In this document: one piece after another, positions 25,490 to 35,404 of the stretch
How the letters are laid out: each line of letters begins with the position of its first letter
How positions within the stretch are numbered: position 1 is the first letter of the stretch
Assembly: GCF_042453785.1 (NCBI RefSeq)
Contig: NC_091675.1
Span: forward strand, 47,874,501 to 47,938,500
DNA: 64,000 bases
DNA from: Malus domestica
Lineage: Eukaryota; Streptophyta; Magnoliopsida; Rosales; Rosaceae
Reading direction: 5' to 3'
Position numbers and translations under genes: made by a program
Notes under the pieces: model-generated
What the model saw: the letters and a program-made list of their open reading frames with translations, nothing else
Told to the model about the DNA's origin: nothing
The model's database searches: none

Positions 25490-25728
25490 GTTGATTGGGT
25501 GACCCATATAAGGCTAGTCGGTCTTCAATGCAACATCATGATTCTTCATGTAGAGTACGGCAATCATGTAGATTAGGGCGTCCAACAGATGGCCCAGCCT
25601 TTCTTGAAGTGGTAGGCTAAGTTCCTCTTTAGTTAGGCGCACATGAATGGCACAGTCCACAATAGGTTGTGGGGAGAACAAAAGCTGAATTCCGATGTTC
25701 ATGTGTACCACGGCTTGCAAACATTCAA
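25490..25728 (-). pseudogene. Papain-like (C1A) protease exon fragment, right arm, unit 3 (best preserved)
   Basis: From the acceptor at 25728 one frame runs ECLQAVVHMNIGIQLLFSPQ, IVDCA, VRLTKEELSLPL, GHLLDALIYM, then HDVALKTD, where the expected Trp codon (TGG) is TAG. In papain-type enzymes the segment after the catalytic-Cys helix reads roughly AVEGIxxIxTGxLxxLSEQELVDC, then AFxYIxxxGGIxTExxYPYxG; order and spacing agree. The Cys-His-Asn catalytic residues lie in other exons that are not present here. Ancestry is likely; activity is excluded. Confidence 0.6.
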
Positions 25729-27553
25729 CTGAGGCTATAGCCCAGCAATCATTTGAGATATTAAAACAATAACTTAATTTATGTTAAAGGATATTTATGG
25801 TTTAGGTATTAGTTTCTAAATTGCAATAACAATAGTAACTATGTTACTGGCTTCTTGGTCTCTAAAAACTCGATGCACATGCTTAATAAGGTTAACGACA
25901 TTGGGCAAGTTTGACATCATTGTGTCTAAAATTTGATTGAATCCACGAAATTACAGATTAACTAGCAATTCTGAGAATAAAGAAGAAATAGGGATATTGG
26001 CTAGAAATTTTGAGATTAAAGAAAAGGTAGGGAGATTAGCATTATCAATTATGAGATTAAATAAATAAAAATTACATTTTCCATAAGAATTAGGGATTTG
26101 TGCTGCTTTTGAGAAAGTGAAAATCCACTTGTTGACCTGGCTACTTTACTTTAACCAAAATGTCATTTTTTAGATTACTTTATATATATTGATTCAGTTT
26201 GATGAGTATTGCTTAGTGTTTTCTGATTCTTGAGATGATTTGTTTAAATGCTTCATTACCTTGATATATATGAACTGTGTTTGAACAAATGAGTTGTGTT
26301 AAAATATCTTGGAAATACTGCCCTTTTTATGCTAAGGATTGGATTTTATTGTGCAAATAATATTTTAGCTATTCTGTGGGTACTAGTATGAGGATTAGAA
26401 GTTTGATTGTCTGGATCTCAATTGAGATATCACCTAGTGACACTATGAGTGAATGAATTTGTTGCAGCAAAAAAAAAAAAAACATCACATGAGCTAATGA
26501 GCTAACAGGTTCGAATAAATTATTTTCAAAGAATGACCTAAAAATAAACGGTTTGAATCATTCAATACCTAGAGAAAAGTTAGGGTAAAAGGGTATGAAT
26601 TCGCGCAATAACCAAACAGATAACTTCACTAATATGTTTCTTCATAGTATCTTGACGATAACTAAATGCCCTTCCCCCAACATTTGATCTTTTATTTACA
26701 AGTAAGGAACACAAGAAGTAAAAGATGAATCTTGAACCAATCCAACTTGTAAATCAGATTTTCAACTTCCCCAGATGCCCAAATCACACCAAATTCTATA
26801 TGTATCATCAAAAGTTTTAGCCTTTCTATTCATTCCCAACCACCAAACTAAAAAGTTAGGACCTTGCTGTAAAATGCAGATATTCCAATCCATTTCGGGT
26901 CTAATTTTTCAAAAACCATCCAAAAAAAAGACACAGAAACAAATAAATATTAGTGGTTCTCAGAGCTCCAGATCCAACCCTTTTACGACTCGATATTAAA
27001 TTTGGGTCTGGAGTCCTGGGTTCGTAGCCGCGGGAGATTGAAACATATGGGAAAGCTTAGATTTTGAAGTATCAGGCTTCCATTTCAATGAAAAAAAAAA
27101 AGAATTGTAAGCTCTTTTGGAGAGCTTTTAACACACAGAATCAACACAATTCAGGCATAAATCTGCATATAATCAGATCGTATAGATAAGAAAGTAAAAG
27201 AGGAGATCGAAAGATCTGAAATTCCCCGAAAGAAATCAACACAATTCAGGCATAAACATGCCTATTATCGGACTGTATATATAAGAAAGTAAAAAAGGAG
27301 ATGGAAAGATTTGAAATTCCCCCAAAGAAATAATGGAGATTTAGATAATTACCCATTCGATGACAGAAATTGAGCGAGGGGAGGTTCGATTCCAAGTTTC
27401 CGAGGTTTCTCCTTGCCGTTTGGGTCAAGAGAAAGTGACGAGAAGAGAGAGAGAGAGGCTTTTTCTTGTTTTTAGTTTTAAGCCTTAGGGTTTGGGTTTG
27501 TGATTTTTTATTTTCTAGGACTGGCTAACAAGAATGAACGGTGTGTGATATGC

Positions 27554-27559
27554 CACGTG
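27554..27559. promoter_or_regulatory. G-box upstream of the intact cystatin gene
   Basis: CACGTG about 165 bp upstream of the leader-exon donor at 27729/27730. Conserved in units 1-3 within a stretch that lacks any reading frame. Confidence 0.45.
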
Positions 27560-27937
27560 TTCTTTTGACATAGCCTGTTGGTTGAAGACTTGAAGTTGAA
27601 CGAACTCCCTGATTTGGCAGAGTAGTTTAATTAGGTTCGGTGCAGTAAACTGTAAATTCTAAATCCCTTCCCATAAAAAAACAAAAGAAAATTTCAACTG
27701 CTCCTCCAATTCCGAAACCTTAACTCCAGGTAAGTCTCCCTCAACTGATCACTTGACTTGTTTGTAATTATATTTGCACCACAAGCACAAACAAATTGAT
27801 TAATTTCTGATAATTATATAAAATTGATGAGGAAGCGATTTTTGATAATTATATTTGCTCCAACTGTTGTGATAAATAATATTATATAATATTTGCACTC
27901 CAATTGTTCTTGGACTGTAAATAGATGGATGGATAGA

Positions 27938-27992
27938 TTCTTTTGGTTTTGGTTTTGGTTTTAATTTTGGTTCTGGTTTTGGTTTGCTTTGG
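27938..27992 (+). repeat. TTTTGG microsatellite in the cystatin leader intron
   Basis: Repeats of ttttgg (with a few variants) close to the 3' end of the probable 5'UTR intron (27730-28105). Present in all three cystatin copies (about 12684-12735, 21517-21575). GG tracts at 6-nt spacing could form a weak two-layer quadruplex on the transcript strand, or act as a U-rich intron element. Confidence 0.5.
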
Positions 27993-28123
27993 TTTCACAA
28001 AAGCAATCAACTTTTACGGGCTTGTGTCAAATATTATGTAATTCGATTCTCGGTCGCAGACCAACCAATTTAACCCAAGACGCAAATGCAGTTGCAGATG
28101 TGCAGTGTGTAGGGGTGGAGAGC

Positions 28124-29224
28124 ATGGCGGCAATGGCTTTCCGCTTTCCCTCTGTGGCTTTAAAGCTTGGGAGTTGGAGTAATAGTACTACGTTTCACCT
28201 TCATAGGATTACAAGAGAGAGAGAGGCACTACCAAGCACAGCTCCAACAGTATTATCCAACAACATTAACCAGCTCCAGCCACGTCCGGCCTCTTATCTA
28301 GACCATGAAAGCATACTTCCTAGAAGATTTACATGTCCCATCTCTGACGTTGGTAGATGTGCTCGTCATTACGAGAAACATGCTCTTTTCGCTGTCAAAG
28401 AGTTCAACAAGCAAAAGGTAATAACTAATTATAACTACTCACTAATGTGTTTTGTGTATGTGTGTGCACGCCCGCGCGCGCGACAGAGGGATGTGTTTGC
28501 TAGTATACACTCTACTCCAATCCAATTTCTGTGTTTCTCTCTTTTAGGATGCCCAACTGCAGTTTGTGAGGTGGGTAAGGGAAAGTCAGCAGCTTTTTTG
28601 CGGCTGTATGAACTATTTTATAACATTAGAGGCCGCTGATGCTGGTACGGTGAAGCTTTATCAAGCAATCGTTGCGCAGACAATCTCAAAGGAGCTCAGA
28701 TTGTTTGGTCTTGTTCTTGATGGTGGAAGACTTTTAAAACTGATTGATAACAGGCGTACAAGCCCAAAGATCAATCGCACAAGAGATCCAATTGATACCA
28801 GAGGTAGCTAGTTATTTACAGGGCATGATAGTTTGATTATTTGCATTACAGTTTGTTAATTTCCACTGACGATGTGGGAAACCAATGTTAATTAGTTGTA
28901 AGAATATTAAAATATTCATTTGCATGATATACACATCTTTGCTGAATCATATTTACCATCTTTTCTTTTCGCTTCTTTTTCAAATTTTACCATCGCTTTT
29001 ATAGAACATCTCTTTATCTTGTTCGGATTTTGTATTTTGCATTCAGCAGTGCTAATACTGAGCTACCTTCAAATGCACTCATCGGTGTCTTCTCAAATGT
29101 TTCAGAGCTTTACTACCCCGAGGTAAAAGTTCCAGTGAAGACAAGCAGATGTTCCCTTGAGGATGAGATGTTAAAAACCTTGCACGAATTGCCCCTCCAA
29201 AAATATTTAAGTTTTGGAATTTGA
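28124..29224 (+). CDS. Phytocystatin-like cysteine protease inhibitor, three coding exons, 222 aa
   Basis: Proposed exons 28124-28417, 28548-28803 and 29106-29224, all GT-AG and frame-consistent; a leader intron 27730-28105 precedes the ATG. Residues 1-35 (MAAMAFRFPSVALKLG..., Arg/Ser-rich, no acidic residues until about 32) look like a mitochondrial presequence. Exon 1 ends HALFAVKEFNKQK, matching the phytocystatin helix signature (LARFAV-E-HN). Exon 2 continues DAQLQFVRWVRE, then YFITLEAADAGTVKLYQA, the usual cystatin strands, with the intron at the common phytocystatin position. The papain-binding loop QxVxG is changed to QQLFCG, and the second hairpin lacks the usual PW, so inhibition may be weak. 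A C-terminal extension of about 65 residues has no known match. If intron 2 is retained the protein ends at 28811 instead. Family assignment is firm; function is not. Confidence 0.7.
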
Positions 29225-30329
29225 CATTTTGTTACTTTCGTATTATATTCTTGAAAACAATCAAAGTAAAATATTGTTTGGATGCATTTTAGGCCAATGT
29301 TATACTTGCGTTTTGGTTTGGCTCTTGGATTTTGCATATTCTACTAGTATGATGCATGTGAAGCTAACACAAGTACAAAAATGTTTGTGAAAGTTAGCGG
29401 ATGTGGCCTATTTAGCGCACATCCATCAGGCCAACCCCTTAGGACAACAGTTGATACGGAGGAAACAGAGTTCGGATATGAAGACGAATCTGGTTTACCC
29501 CAACATTGCTTTGAGAGTGCCATAGAAATACTTGTACCTTTTGAACATGATACCCTTGAGTTTTAAGGATTACAAATTAGGAGTTGTTTTATTAGTGTTG
29601 TGCAGGTCTGTAGAAGGAGATGGTGTAGACTGCCGTTATTGTCTGCATGGCTTCTAGTTGTTTTAATGAAATTGGGAGAGAAATGCTAACATGTATGTAC
29701 GCTCTGCGTGTCTCCCGATTCCACCCACTGGTGCCAATGCCATCATCATCGCCAGACCTCCGTCTTCCGGGCATCTCTCTCTTTCACATTAAGCTTTTAT
29801 GCATGAATTTATGTTTGGCGTGTTTCAATTTCTGGTACCTCAGCTGTGAGTTTACCCTACGTGTACATGCAACTAGGTTAATTCCTGATATCTGTAAGTC
29901 CTCCATTTATAAAGTTCTTTTAGCTAATTACTTAACCAAAGCTCCTCGTAGATTTTATTTATAATTTTTGTCCGCTTTGATTAGTATCGGTGTATAGGGA
30001 TACCCCAGTCTATGTTATTTATGAAATGGTAGTCTTTTAGGCTGCTTCTAATCAAATTTTGCACCTTGGTTTCGGGGGAATAGAAAGATGTTTCCGAGCA
30101 GAGCGGTAGTGTTGTTTTGTGAAGAACAATCACAAGGCATTATACAATCTGAGGGGACAGGGGAGCAACACTAACACGATCTGATCTTTAGTACTTAGTA
30201 GGGTGATAATTGGTGGCATTGTTACACGTCTAACGCTGTGTGGTCTCTAAATGACTGATTTGAAATGAAATAAGCATTATAGCCAGTCTAATAATTTCAT
30301 CCCCGCACCCGCAAGAGCCAGCATCTTAG
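29225..30329. other. 3' flank of the cystatin gene, shared with unit 4
   Basis: Block 29647-30329 recurs at 33781-34400. It holds short open frames (29381-29566, 29647-29964) that are not conserved as protein between copies, so it probably combines 3'UTR and intron. No recognised domain. Confidence 0.4.
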
Positions 30330-30503
30330 TATGCTCAACCAAGAGTATGCCCTTACTGGCTTGCAGCTCATCTTACTTCAGCTTTTGCTCCATACCGTGA
30401 CCTTTTCGGGACTGGTCTTTCTGTTGTCATGCCTGAACCACCCTCTGAAATTGAAATCTTGGGTTTGTGGGGCGTCAGAAGTGTGGACTTGCTCTTTCTG
30501 TAA
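30330..30503 (+). CDS. Candidate terminal exon of an unrecognised gene (unit 3 copy)
   Basis: From the acceptor atcttag one frame of 57 codons reads PRVCPYWLAAHLTSAFAPYR, then PEPPSEIEILGLWGVRSV, and ends at TAA (30501). The unit 4 copy (34757-34930) has the same length and its differences are mostly conservative (EIEI to EIDV, VR to IK, LL to FL), with no indels. That suggests coding constraint before or after duplication. No upstream exon is identified; it may be the far 3' end of the cystatin transcript or a separate gene. Two other frames are also open for part of the length. Confidence 0.35.
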   Translation, partial: YAQPRVCPYWLAAHLTSAFAPYRDLFGTGLSVVMPEPPSEIEILGLWGVRSVDLLFL

Positions 30504-30619
30504 GCTAACTTGTTGCGATTACTGCTGTCTTTTGTTGCTCTTGTGTTGACAAGGAATGATTCTGTATGTAATTTTTGTGCTGTATTACTTTTTTCCTTGC
30601 CCATAGTGATTTTCATTGT

Positions 30620-31617
30620 GCTACCGACGGCCGTAAATCACTCTCCTATTTAAAGACATCGCCTATACAACACTTGAATCGAGTATCAAGTTTAATCATG
30701 GATTGATGATTGTTTACGCAAGGGTTAAACTTTAGTGAATGTGAGCATTTCATTATTTACGATTAGTTACATTTATCATTTAAGATGAGGAATGAGTTGA
30801 AATTCGACCTTGGGAGCGAAAAAAGGTGGACGTCGTCTATGTAACCAAGTTGGCTTGAGTGGGGCGATCGTCCTTCTACACCCAAGTTTGAAGCTCCCTC
30901 TTAATCGTTTAGAATTTAGAGTGGGGGAATAATCCATCAAGTAAGAACAATAAAAGGCTTAATGAAGAAAGAATGACGATTTGAAATAACTAGAACTACA
31001 AACAATATCAGAAACACACATCCAGTGACTCTGCAGTGGCCCTCCGAAAGATCTCTAGGACATCAAACTTGTTTTTCAGTTACACAATACTAGACTTCGA
31101 ACGATCTCTTAGTATCTAGCTCTACTTTGACTTGACATTGCAGATCAAGCATCCTCACTCACATACGCCTTAGCAAAAACGCGTACTATGGAACAATCAA
31201 TGTCTGTTCATATTATAACTAGATATTGGTTATCGCCTAGATGCTAATAACATCAGTGTCTAAGAAAAAATAAACAAAACGAAGTCTTAGAGATGATAAT
31301 TCAAATAGATCATTGAACTAAAGCCATGAGGACGATCTCCATGCTACTTTGCTCCTTGCAGTGGACACACACACACGCATCTTCACCTCGTTCGTCTCTG
31401 TGACAGTTGACATGTACAGTAGTCTACCGACAGCAAACACCGTGCCACGAGGGTTCAATAATGGAAATCTTGTGACCGATGAAATCACTTGTGCACATTA
31501 GACCAGAACTTTACGCATTAAAAATGTAAACGAGAATTGTTACCATATAGAAGAAGAAGAAGATGCAAACCTGAACAAAGATACACGAAGAGATCCGGAC
31601 CTCTGGAGTTTGAAGCA
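30620..31617. other. Gene-free stretch between plus and minus cystatins
   Basis: No supported reading frame. Unit 4 lacks most of it: a deletion joins the equivalents of 30707 and 31731 at a shared tgat. It includes a short CA microsatellite near 31370. Confidence 0.45.
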
Positions 31618-32515
31618 TCATTCATCAAAAAAGTTGTCTGTTTCAAACAAATAATTGATGATCAATACTAATAATACAGAATCAGGCGTAACATACCAGC
31701 CCTCGCCCTAAACGCGTAATATGACAATGATCAAAGCACCACATGGTGTAAATCAAATAAGTGTGTATAGTTACCTAAGTGATGATATAGTCTTAAAGAA
31801 TAATGTTCATCCATGACGCAAAACACTTCCAACCACATTATGTCATCAACGGAATCTACCGCAACTTGTGCTTGGTAAAATTCAGCCTCATCGGCATCAA
31901 CTGCCTCCAACACCAGTTCATAATAACGTTGATAATAATATCCCGGGGAACGCCACAACTCTTTCCTCATGTGCCTGCAGGTTGCCTTCAACACTCTCGA
32001 AATCTGCAGTTGGGCATTCTAGAAGAGTGCCAAACCATAAGATGTAAACATTAATGCATAAGTTTGCAAAACCATTAATAAAGTCTTTAAATCTCAAGCT
32101 ACAAAAATAATGCCCATTATATTATTACGTGTGAAATTCTAATCAAAGCTACACTAACGCCCTACGTATAAAGGCGGTAAATTTTAATACACATACATGA
32201 GATTCAGATATTGATGATATGAGTTTATGGATACCTTAAGCCTGTTGAACTCTTGTGTTGCGAAGCGGGCAGGCCCTAATCCTCCTAAATCCATATGATA
32301 ATCAAATTCCTGGTATTCAAATTCATTATGAGAGAGAGAGAGAGAGAGAGAGAGTTGTGCAAATTCTTGTTGCAATTTAATATGAGCATTGGTTTTACCT
32401 GTTTCTTAGTATTTGTGGGTGTGGGTGTGGAAACGCTTCTTCCATGGCTTCCAATAAGTCTTCCATAATTCTGAATGTATTTACTACTGCTCCCCAGCAC
32501 ACGTCTCTGAGCCAT
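31618..32515 (-). CDS. Divergent phytocystatin-like protein, four exons, 151 aa
   Basis: Exons on the minus strand: 32399-32515, 32235-32309, 31775-32018 and 31618-31637, all with GT-AG borders and matching phases. Exon 1 (39 codons, MAQRRVLGSSSKYIQNYGRL...) is basic and Ser/Arg-rich, like an organelle presequence. Exon 2 gives LGPARFATQEFNRLK, the cystatin helix signature. Exon 3 opens NAQLQISRVLK and later has YYELVLEAVDADEAEFYQAQ, matching the cystatin beta-strands, but the inhibitory QxVxG loop is not recognisable and about ten residues are inserted there (ELWRSPGYYYQRY). The short last exon (DNFFDE) is the least certain. The (CT)n run at 32330-32355 is the tract before exon 2. Read as a cystatin-fold protein with doubtful protease binding. 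Confidence 0.65.
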
Positions 32516-32908
32516 GGATATATATCTCTACTACACAGAGAAAAGTTAGGCTAAAAGGGTCTGATGAATTCGCGCAATAACCAAACAGATAACTTCACTA
32601 ATATGTTTCTTCATAGTATCTTGACGATAACTAAATGCCCTTCCCCCAACAATTGATCTTTCATTTACAAAGTAAGGATCGCAAGAAGTAAAAGATGAAT
32701 CTTGAACCAATCCAACTTGTAAATCAGATTTTCAACTTCCCCAGATGCCCAAATCACACCATATTCTATCTGTATCACCAAAAGTTTTAGCCTTTCTATT
32801 CATCCCCAACCACCAAACTAAAAAGTTAGGACCTTGCTGTAAAATGCAGATATTCCAATCCATTTCGGGTCTAATTTTTCAAAAACCATAAAAAAAAAAA
32901 CACAAAAA

Positions 32909-33075
32909 GGTCGTACCAGTACCCAGTGCACAAGGCTCCCGCTTTACGCAGGGTCTGGGAGAGGTGAATGTCGGCTAACCTTACCCCCATTTATGGAGAG
33001 GCTGCTCCCAAATCTCGAACCGAGACCTACCGCTCATGGGCGAAGGCACTTGCCATCGCACCAAGTGCGACCTCT
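32909..33075 (-). mobile_element. Au-type tRNA-derived SINE
   Basis: Read on the minus strand it starts agaggtcgcacttggtgcga and ends ...gtacgacc, with the A-box-like region followed by ggttcgagat (B box) typical of the plant Au SINE family. It is flanked by copies of an A-rich target, (cc)aaaaaaaaacaca, on both sides. The other units have a single uninterrupted copy of that target (e.g. 26920-26935). Length about 167 bp, nearly full. Confidence 0.85.
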
Positions 33076-34400
33076 ATCCAAAAAAAAACACAGAAACAAA
33101 TAAATATGAGTGGTTCTCAGAGCTCCAGATCCAACCCTTTTACGACTCGATATTAAATTTGGGTCTGGATTCCTGGGTTTGTAGCCGCGGGAGATTGAAC
33201 CATATGGGAAAGCTTAGATTTTGAAGTATTAGGCTTCCATTTCAATGAAAAGAAAAAAGAATTGTAAACTCTTTTGGAGAGCTTTTAACACACAGAATTA
33301 ACACAATTCAGGCATAAATCTGCATATAATCAGATTGTATAGATAAGAAAGTAAAAGAGGAGATCGAAAGATCTGAAATTCCCCGAAAGAAATCAACACA
33401 ATTCAGGCATAAATATGCCTATTATCAGACAGTATATATAAGAAAGTAAAAAAGGAGATGGAAAGATTTGAAATTCCCCCAAAGAAATCAACTTTGGGAA
33501 GTTGGGATCTTTGTATCAATTTCAATGAAAAGTTTTAAACTTAAGCAAAATAGAAGTAGAGATTTAGATAATTACCCATTCGATGACAGAAATTGAGCGA
33601 GGGGAAGGTCCGATTCCAAGTTTCAGGGGTTTCTCCTTGCTGTTTTTTTTTTTTTTTTTTTTTTTTTTGTTTGGGTCGAGAGAAAGTGACGAGAAGGGAG
33701 AGAGAGAGAGAGAGAGACTTTTTCTTCTTTTAATTTTTTGCCTTAGGGTTTCGGTTTGTGATTTTTTATTTTCTAGGACATGGCTTGTAGTTGTTTTAAT
33801 GAAATTGGGAGAGAAATGCAAACATGTACGTACGCTCTGCGTGTCTCCCGATTCCACCCACTGGTGCCATCATCGCCAGACCTCCGTCTTCCGGGTATCT
33901 CTTTCTTTCACATCAAGCTTTTATGCATGAATTTATGTTTGACGTGTTTCAATTTCTGGTACCTCAGCTGTGAGTTTACCCTACGTGTACATGCAACTAG
34001 GTTAATTCCTGATATCTATAAGTCCTCCATTTATAAAGTTCTTTTAGCTAATTACTTAACTAAAACTCCTCTTAGATTTTATTTATAATTTTTGTCCGCT
34101 TTGATTAGTATCGGTGTCTCGGGATACCCCAATCTATGTTATTTATGAAATGGTAGAGTCTTTTAGGCTGCTTCTAATCAAATTTTGCACATTGGTTGCG
34201 GAGCAATAGAAAGATGTTTCCAAGAAGAGCGGTAGTGTTGTTTTGTGAAGAACAATCACAAGGCATTATACAATCTGAGAGGACGGGAGCAAACTAACAC
34301 GATCTGGTCTTTAGTACTTAGTAGGGTGATAATTAGTGGCATTGTTACACGTCTAACGCTGTGTAATAATTTCATCCGCCCACCCGCAAGAGCCAGCATA

Positions 34401-34752
34401 GGGTTGGTTTGGTATTGCTGTGCTTTGAAAAAAAGCTGTTGTGAGAATAAGCGGCTGTGAAATAAATTAGCAGAGTGTTTGGTAAACTTTTTTGTAAAAG
34501 TGTTTTTGGAAAAAAAAAAGTCTAATAGTGGGTCTTTTCATTAAAGAAGCATTGTAGCTCCGTGTGCTTTGAAAAAAAACCAGTTTTCCAAAGCTGCAAA
34601 TAGCAGCTTCAGCTTTTTCCTTTGATTTCAGCTTATTCTCACAGCAGCTTCCAAAATAAGCCCTTTTTTTTCAGTTTACCAAACACCTAAAACCCTCACA
34701 GCTTTTTTTCATAGATGCTTTTTTTTTAAGCACCTCACTCCCAAACTAGGTC
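34401..34752. mobile_element. PIF/Harbinger (Tourist-like) MITE, copy A (352 bp)
   Basis: Ends GGGTTGGTTTGG...CCAAACTAGGTC are imperfect inverted repeats; TTA follows at 34753-34755. The unit 3 empty site (30319-30335, agccagcatcttagtatg) proves insertion after duplication. The left duplication is partly eroded. It shares over 90 percent of its length with copy B at 55295. Confidence 0.85.
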
Positions 34753-34756
34753 TTAG

Positions 34757-34930
34757 TATGCTCAACCAAGAGTATGCCCTTACTGGCTTGCAGCTCATCT
34801 CACTTCAGCTTTTGCTCTATACTGTGACCTTTTCGGGACTGGTCTTTCTGTTGTCATGCCCGAACCACCCTCTGAAATTGATGTCTTGGGTTTGTGGGGC
34901 ATCAAAAGTGTGGACTTCCTCTTTCTGTAA
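34757..34930 (+). CDS. Candidate terminal exon, unit 4 copy
   Basis: Same 57-codon frame as 30330-30503, no indels, mostly conservative replacements (EIDVLGLWGIKSV). The MITE sits right against the predicted acceptor (cttag) and leaves its AG in place. Product unknown. Confidence 0.3.
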   Translation, partial: YAQPRVCPYWLAAHLTSAFALYCDLFGTGLSVVMPEPPSEIDVLGLWGIKSVDFLFL

Positions 34931-35157
34931 GCTAACTTGTTGCGATTACTGCTGTCTTTTGTTGCTCTTGTGTTGACAAGGAATGATTCTGTATGTAATT
35001 TTTGTGCTGTATTACTTTTTTCCTTGCCCATAGTGACGGCCGTAAATCTCTCTCCTATTTAAAGACATCGCCTATACAACACTTGAATTGAGTATCAAGT
35101 TTAATCATGGATTGATCAAAGCAACCGCATGGTGTAATCGAATAAGTGTATGGTTAC

Positions 35158-35404
35158 CTAGGTGATGATATAGTCTTAAAGAATAATGTTCATCATCCAT
35201 GACACAAAACACTTCCAACCACATTCTGTCATCAACGGAATCTACCGCAACTTGTGCCTGGTAAAATTTAACCCCATCGGCATCAACTGCCTCCAACATC
35301 AGTTCATAATAACGTTGATAATAATATCCCGGGGAACACCACAACTCTTTCCTCATGCGCCGGCAGGTTGCCTTCAACACTCTCGAAATCTGCAGTTGGG
35401 CATT
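35158..35404 (-). pseudogene. Single exon of the divergent cystatin (unit 4 copy)
   Basis: Copy of exon 3 of the gene at 31618-32515, with intact splice borders and one extra Asp codon (CVMDDEH). Exons 1 and 2 are gone: homology stops at 35632, right where the upstream exon should begin, at a rearrangement junction. Orphan exon; not expected to make a cystatin. Confidence 0.75.

Larger units (their letters stand above)
24490..26400. repeat. Large inverted repeat of unit 3 (arms about 0.9 kb)
   Basis: Left arm about 24490-25420 and right arm about 25465-26400 with a spacer near 60 bp. Pairing includes the two protease-like exons and the flanking introns. Outer parts of both arms are missing relative to unit 2. 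Confidence 0.8.
24237..32530. repeat. Segmental duplication unit 3 (with both cystatin genes)
   Basis: Starts within the left arm of the inverted repeat and continues through the G3BP-type 5' end, G-box, intact plus-strand cystatin, a 3' block and the divergent minus-strand cystatin. Unit 4 homology restarts at 32531 in the middle of the unit order, so duplication boundaries differ between copies. Confidence 0.8.

Noticed and set aside
29381-29566. 61-codon frame after the cystatin stop
   Set aside because: The unit 2 copy diverges early in the frame and there is no splice link to the gene; treated as 3' flank.
33564-33930. Frames across a poly-T/GA tract on both strands
   Set aside because: Products are homopolymer Lys/Phe and Ser/Arg runs created by low-complexity DNA.
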